Shown here: positions 60,178 to 64,000 of the stretch, piece by piece | Position numbering within the stretch: the first letter of the stretch is position 1 | Layout of the letters: each line of letters begins with the position of its first letter | NCBI GenBank assembly: GCA_964393605.1 | Contig: CAYMUL010000008.1 | Coordinates: forward strand, 1 to 64,000 | DNA from: CAYMUL01 sp964393605 | GTDB taxonomy: Bacteria; Bacteroidota; Ignavibacteria; Ignavibacteriales; Ignavibacteriaceae | Direction: 5' to 3' | Length of the DNA stretch: 64,000 nucleotides | Notes under the pieces: generated by a model | Told to the model about the DNA's origin: nothing | The model's input: only the letters and a program-made list of their open reading frames with translations | The model's database searches: none | Program-made: the position numbers and the translations under genes

Positions 60178-62316
60178 CTAATCTTCCTTTTCTTGTATAA
60201 TTGTTGCTTTAAAATTCAGGTCATCTTTTTGTGTAAATGAAAATTCTTTAATCTCTCCCGAAGTATCGATTATAATCCTCGAATCATATTCTTTGTTTAT
60301 AAAAGAAAATATTCCGGTACCGTTCAAATTAATTTTGTTAGTGATAATAAAATCATCGATGTCTTCGGCAGTTTCTTCAAATTGTAATAAACCTTCTGCC
60401 TTTAAAAAATTTTTATAGATGAGTAAAAATTCTGAAATGTACCTCAAGTAGTTCAACGGCAACTGAGACACTGCGTAACTGTCCTCCCACTGTAAATTTT
60501 TATGATAACTATAGGGAATCTTTGAAGCGGAGAGATAGAAATAATAGAGTGCGGAGTTCTTCTTACCCGCGTAAGAAGTGAAGTAAAAAATTTTTTCGGT
60601 TTGATAGATATATGCAAGGTCGTTCCGATTATTGATGATGAAGAGCGTGTTGTAAATATCTATTTTTACTTCCCAATCTTCTGTAAAAGATTTTCCGTTC
60701 AGTTCAGCTTTAAATTTTATTTTATCACCAAGTTTAAAAGTGAAAGCTTTTTTAAGAGACTTATGTGTTTCAATATTTTGAACGTGAGTTCCTTCTTCGG
60801 GAAAATCAAAAGTTTTAAGTTTGTAAGAGTTTTCTTTTCTCTCGATAAAACTTGAAAAAGGAAATTTATGTGTGGCGTCTCCAAGTCTATCGGTTTTTTG
60901 AAATTGAAAATGAATGTGTGGATACGGAGATCGCCCGCTATTTCCGCATGTTGCAAGCATATCTCCTTTTTTAACCTTTTCTCCTTTTTTTACTTTAACA
61001 GAGTCGGCGTACAGATGCGAGGTTGCCGAAAATAATCCCTCACCGTGATTTATTATAATTGTGTTCCCCCAATTTTTATTGATGTTCACCTGTCCGACTT
61101 TATTTTCAGGAACGCCGTCAATCACTTCGACAATTTCACCGTCAAGTACAGCAGACACAGGTAAATTATAACAATAGTAGTCGTTCAAATCATTGCCGTC
61201 ATTTTTAAATTGTGAATTATTATTATCCGTAATAACAAAATCGTGAGCGTAACGCCAATCTTTTTTATGAGTGAACTCGCCGTCAAATCCTTGAGATACA
61301 AACCACTCGCCGAAGAATGGGAGTTCGGTAAAAAAATATTTAAATCTATCGAAGCGTTTTTTTCTATTTACATGATAATAAAAATTCTCTTCGGGCGAAC
61401 CCGGTTTAAAATATAACAGAACGAGATCAGTTTGTTCCTGTCTGAATTTCAAACTGTAAATTGTGAAAAGTACAATGAAATTAAAGGGGAGAACGAGCAT
61501 CGGAAAATTTGTGCCGGTTAAGATTTGATGAAAAAATCCTGCAATTATCACAACCATTAAAGAAGCGATAATCACGAGCGAAAAACTTTTGCGCGAAGGA
61601 ATTATCAAACTTCCGCCGAGCGCGAACGCGGTTAAAATTGAATTGAAACTTGTAATGATTAAGTGCGATTCAAATAAATCCGGCAATATTATTCCAAGCA
61701 TGAAATAATTAATTGTGAACGCGACGAAACTCAGCACGAACAATACTCTCGAGAAAAATAGCAGCGCAATAGTCAAAAGTATTCCCGTTAAAATTCCCGG
61801 CTGAAATAAAATTAATGCAATCGATTTGAAGTATGTTCTAAGAAACGCCGGAAGAAATGAAAATATTTCGTTGTTCACTTGCAGTTGCGAGTACGATATA
61901 AAATCGTAGTTTGCGAGAAAGACAATGAAAATGTAAAGCGTGATTATAAACGGGAGTGAAAGCCCCGGCAAATTAAATGCAAATGCAAAATGATGTTCGA
62001 CTACAGTTGCAATTAGAAAACTGAGAATTATGAAAATCGGTATCAGCAGAAGAAATGACGGATTTAGTTCGTAGTAGAAAAGTATCGCTGCTCCGAACAG
62101 TATTCCGTTGAATCCATAAAATCCCGACCGAATTTTTTCTTCATCAAATCTTAAAAGGTGCGCAGTGAAGTTTGAAATTACCACTCCGAGCACTGACATT
62201 AAACCGATGCGCGGAACTACGAACGTTGAAGCCGCCGCAACTGCACCGAACCATCTTCGGTTGGAAAAGAAAATTTGTGCGTAACTATAAAGTAGAGAAT
62301 CAAAAAAAAATTTCAT
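60178..62316 (-). CDS. Urea transporter fused to an M23 (LytM) peptidase domain
   Basis: The 712-aa protein has an N-terminal half (about 5-310) resembling urea transporters: ~10 helices in a duplicated layout, RRWFGAVAAASTFVVPRIG, GFYGFNGILFGAAI and GLSLPFIITLYIF match the UT signature regions. After about residue 340 comes an M23 peptidase-like domain with WRYAHDF (H358/D359), a SHLY strand and PHIHF (H467/H469), then about 230 residues of unrecognised C-terminal domain. The first M23 metal motif is not the usual HxxxD. It is tightly coupled to its neighbours (6 nt upstream, 2 nt downstream). Confidence 0.82.
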   Translation of the reverse strand: MKFFFDSLLYSYAQIFFSNRRWFGAVAAASTFVVPRIGLMSVLGVVISNFTAHLLRFDEEKIRSGFYGFNGILFGAAILFYYELNPSFLLLIPIFIILSFLIATVVEHHFAFAFNLPGLSLPFIITLYIFIVFLANYDFISYSQLQVNNEIFSFLPAFLRTYFKSIALILFQPGILTGILLTIALLFFSRVLFVLSFVAFTINYFMLGIILPDLFESHLIITSFNSILTAFALGGSLIIPSRKSFSLVIIASLMVVIIAGFFHQILTGTNFPMLVLPFNFIVLFTIYSLKFRQEQTDLVLLYFKPGSPEENFYYHVNRKKRFDRFKYFFTELPFFGEWFVSQGFDGEFTHKKDWRYAHDFVITDNNNSQFKNDGNDLNDYYCYNLPVSAVLDGEIVEVIDGVPENKVGQVNINKNWGNTIIINHGEGLFSATSHLYADSVKVKKGEKVKKGDMLATCGNSGRSPYPHIHFQFQKTDRLGDATHKFPFSSFIERKENSYKLKTFDFPEEGTHVQNIETHKSLKKAFTFKLGDKIKFKAELNGKSFTEDWEVKIDIYNTLFIINNRNDLAYIYQTEKIFYFTSYAGKKNSALYYFYLSASKIPYSYHKNLQWEDSYAVSQLPLNYLRYISEFLLIYKNFLKAEGLLQFEETAEDIDDFIITNKINLNGTGIFSFINKEYDSRIIIDTSGEIKEFSFTQKDDLNFKATIIQEKED

Positions 62317-62322
62317 TTGACT

Positions 62323-63678
62323 CTATTTTAATTTCAAACTTGCGGGAAGAATTTCTCTCTCTTCAAGATACTCGAGTGTTTCTTCTTTTCTAATTATCTC
62401 AACAGAGCCGTCTTCCATTATCATAACAACTTTTGGTCGCATCGTAATGAACTGCATCCATTGTGTCATATCGTATGCGCCAACATGATGCACAATTATT
62501 TTATCGCCGACCTTTAACGCCGGGATATTTATCGATTCACGGATGCAATCGATGTTCATGCAAAGAGGACCATAGATTGCTGAATTTTCAGTGTAGACAC
62601 CTGATTCTTGCGCGGGAGAAATTTTATGTTTGTACCAAAAACTTGTGAACAGAAGGTTCACACCCGCATCAATAATGGTTGCACGTCTTCCGTCGCTCAA
62701 TCTTTTATTGGCAAGCACAGAAGAAATCATGTAACCTGCATCGTCAATCAATGCTCTGCCGGTTTCGAGAATAAGCATTGGCATCTCATCTCGCTGCCAT
62801 GAAAGTTCAAACAAGCCGCTCGAAATTGCATCGGCGAATTGCTCGATTGATGGCACTAATTCTTCGGCAGGCAAATACTGCCCGAGTAAAGTGTTGTGCG
62901 ATGCAAACCCGCCTCCCATATCGATGTAATCAATCGTATGATTAAAATCTCGCTTCACGGCTTTTGCCAGATCAACTAATTTTATTGCCGCGAGTCGATA
63001 TGCTTCGGCGGTCATCATGTATGTGCCGATGTGCGTGTGCAATCCAACGAGTTGCAAATTTTTTGAATTTAAAATTCTCTTCAACGCTTGCCATGCTTCG
63101 CCGTTCTCGTAATTAAATCCGAAACGATCCCATTTAGGATAAACGCCGACATCCATATTTACGCGAATCGCAACATTCGCTTTTAATTTTTCTTCTTCTG
63201 TAATTTCAAGAATTGAATAAAGTTCATCGAAGTGATCGATATGAATTTTTGCTTTCTCTTTTATTGCTTTGCGAAGTACGCTTTTATTTTTATCGGGACC
63301 ATTAAAAATAATTTTATCGCCTTTGATTCCGAGTTTTCTCGCTTTGTCGTACTCAAATTCTGAAACGACTTCTGCCCATGAATTTTCCGAATGAAACACG
63401 GAACAAACTGCTGACAAATAATTTGTTTTGTAACTCCATGCAAATTGTACTTTCGGATATCTCGTTTTAAATATTCTGTACGCTTCACGTTGGTTGTGCC
63501 GGATTTGTCGTTCCGACATCACAAATAAAGGCGATCCAAATTTCTCAACAAGCTCGTTAACTTTTACACCGTCAATATCAGATTTTACAGTAGCCATCGG
63601 TGTTCCGCCGAACTTGTTCATCATTCCCGAAAATTGTTTTACGATTATCGGTCTTTCATATCTTTTTTTATTACTCAT
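62323..63678 (-). CDS. Fold-type III PLP-dependent decarboxylase (DAP/ornithine/arginine decarboxylase family)
   Basis: The 451-aa protein has an alanine-racemase-like barrel with the PLP lysine in FAWSYKTNYLSAVC, GDKIIFNGPDK, the GLHTHIGTYM histidine strand and 'IDMGGGFAS' for phosphate binding. A C-terminal beta domain ends 'VGAYDMTQWMQF'. It would decarboxylate a basic amino acid or diaminopimelate, but the usual lysA signatures are not diagnostic here. I start at ATG 63678 (GGAGAATATTC upstream); the longer reading to 63738 is inside the ATP-grasp gene. Its start overlaps the stop of that gene (ATGA). Confidence 0.85.
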   Translation of the reverse strand: MSNKKRYERPIIVKQFSGMMNKFGGTPMATVKSDIDGVKVNELVEKFGSPLFVMSERQIRHNQREAYRIFKTRYPKVQFAWSYKTNYLSAVCSVFHSENSWAEVVSEFEYDKARKLGIKGDKIIFNGPDKNKSVLRKAIKEKAKIHIDHFDELYSILEITEEEKLKANVAIRVNMDVGVYPKWDRFGFNYENGEAWQALKRILNSKNLQLVGLHTHIGTYMMTAEAYRLAAIKLVDLAKAVKRDFNHTIDYIDMGGGFASHNTLLGQYLPAEELVPSIEQFADAISSGLFELSWQRDEMPMLILETGRALIDDAGYMISSVLANKRLSDGRRATIIDAGVNLLFTSFWYKHKISPAQESGVYTENSAIYGPLCMNIDCIRESINIPALKVGDKIIVHHVGAYDMTQWMQFITMRPKVVMIMEDGSVEIIRKEETLEYLEEREILPASLKLK

Positions 63679-64000
63679 GAATATTCTCCATAAACAGAAA
63701 TTTTTTCGAATGCTTTTATATCGGTAATTAAATCCCATGAACTGCGCACAAAAATTTTTCCAATCTCATAGGAAGTGAATGGTTCAACTTTTTCTCCGAG
63801 TGCAAGTTCGACCAAAGTATAGGGAAGATTTTGCCCCGCACTTGGCGCAAGAAAAACCCAGGCAGGAAAGCGAGGATTTATTTCGAGTAAAAAATATTCG
63901 CCAGTTTTTTTATCTCTAATGAATTCGAGTTCCATTCCACTTTTCCATTTTGATGCGGCAATAAATTTGCTCGAGATGTTTATCAAATTTTCGTCGGAGA
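63675..64000 (-). CDS. ATP-grasp family protein, C-terminal part (cut by window edge)
   Basis: The reading frame is open to the window edge on the minus strand, so the N-terminus is missing. The visible ~108 residues contain the ATP-grasp metal-binding strand FLLEINPRFPAW (with 'ELEFIRDKKTGEYF' before it), as in carbamoyl-phosphate-synthase-like or PylC-like ligases, then a helix pair 'LPYTLVELALGE'. It would ligate a carboxylate to an amine or similar at the cost of ATP. It overlaps the decarboxylase start, so the two probably act in one pathway. Family assignment beyond ATP-grasp is not possible from this part. Confidence 0.75.
   Translation of the reverse strand, partial: SDENLINISSKFIAASKWKSGMELEFIRDKKTGEYFLLEINPRFPAWVFLAPSAGQNLPYTLVELALGEKVEPFTSYEIGKIFVRSSWDLITDIKAFEKISVYGEYS

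Overview
The window is AT-rich, densely coded bacterial DNA. The best fit is a member of the Ignavibacteria/Ignavibacteriales (FCB superphylum), for four reasons. Three secreted proteins end in a 'QNYPNPFNP' type C-terminal sorting domain. There are two CarboxypepD_reg/TonB-dependent receptors, one paired with a DUF4249 lipoprotein. The omega subunit starts with the Bacteroidota-like 'DLREIDKNAANVYEA'. The core gene order rplM-rpsI-rpsB-tsf-pyrH-frr is intact. This placement is inferred from sequence features, not from a search. No rRNA, tRNA, CRISPR array, prophage or transposase gene was seen.

Layout. 0-8.4 kb: a dihydropteridine-reductase-like SDR, an exbB-exbD-exbD proton-channel operon closed by a terminator, then yqeY-cvpA-mutS2-accC-accB in one direction. 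8.5-16 kb: a membrane-anchored TPR/AraC regulator diverges from two secreted proteins (NHL repeats, LamG) that share a nearly identical sorting domain, followed by an OmpA-like protein. 16-23.4 kb: a CDF cation exporter, a YwqK-repeat protein, aguB-aguA (agmatine to putrescine) and trkA-trkH (K+ uptake). 23.7-29.6 kb: a TonB-dependent receptor, a deoxyhypusine-synthase-like enzyme (polyamine context), a minimal nucleotidyltransferase, an epimerase and a TonB-like/PsbP-like protein. 29.8-33.7 kb: the translation operon. 34-44 kb: an FG-GAP secreted protein, an overlapping YkuD-like/lipoprotein/Omp85 trio, then yicC-gmk-rpoZ-UDG-dnaB-DUF1460. 44.5-47.6 kb: a TonB receptor plus DUF4249 lipoprotein.

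Two accessory regions stand out. (1) 47.9-55.7 kb holds a MauE-like membrane protein, a membrane-anchored thioredoxin-fold protein, and a 3.39-kb unit present twice in tandem. Each unit encodes a 70-aa exported six-cysteine peptide and a 1016-aa secreted protein. The copies look identical until the last few codons. This reads as a redox module serving a secreted cysteine-rich peptide and a large surface protein. (2) 58.7-64.0 kb is a tightly packed minus-strand operon: an ATP-grasp enzyme (cut by the window edge), a fold-type III PLP decarboxylase, a urea-transporter/M23-peptidase fusion, a TPR protein and an outer-membrane barrel. I know of no described function for this set.

Non-coding structure is also notable. 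There are two copies of a REPIN-like palindromic element (14.4 and 23.5 kb), two copies of a roughly 260-350 bp interspersed repeat (0.8 and 33.8 kb), and a 33-bp in-frame palindrome insertion with direct-repeat flanks inside two sorting-domain genes. A 15-bp minisatellite multiplies the start codon of anmK.
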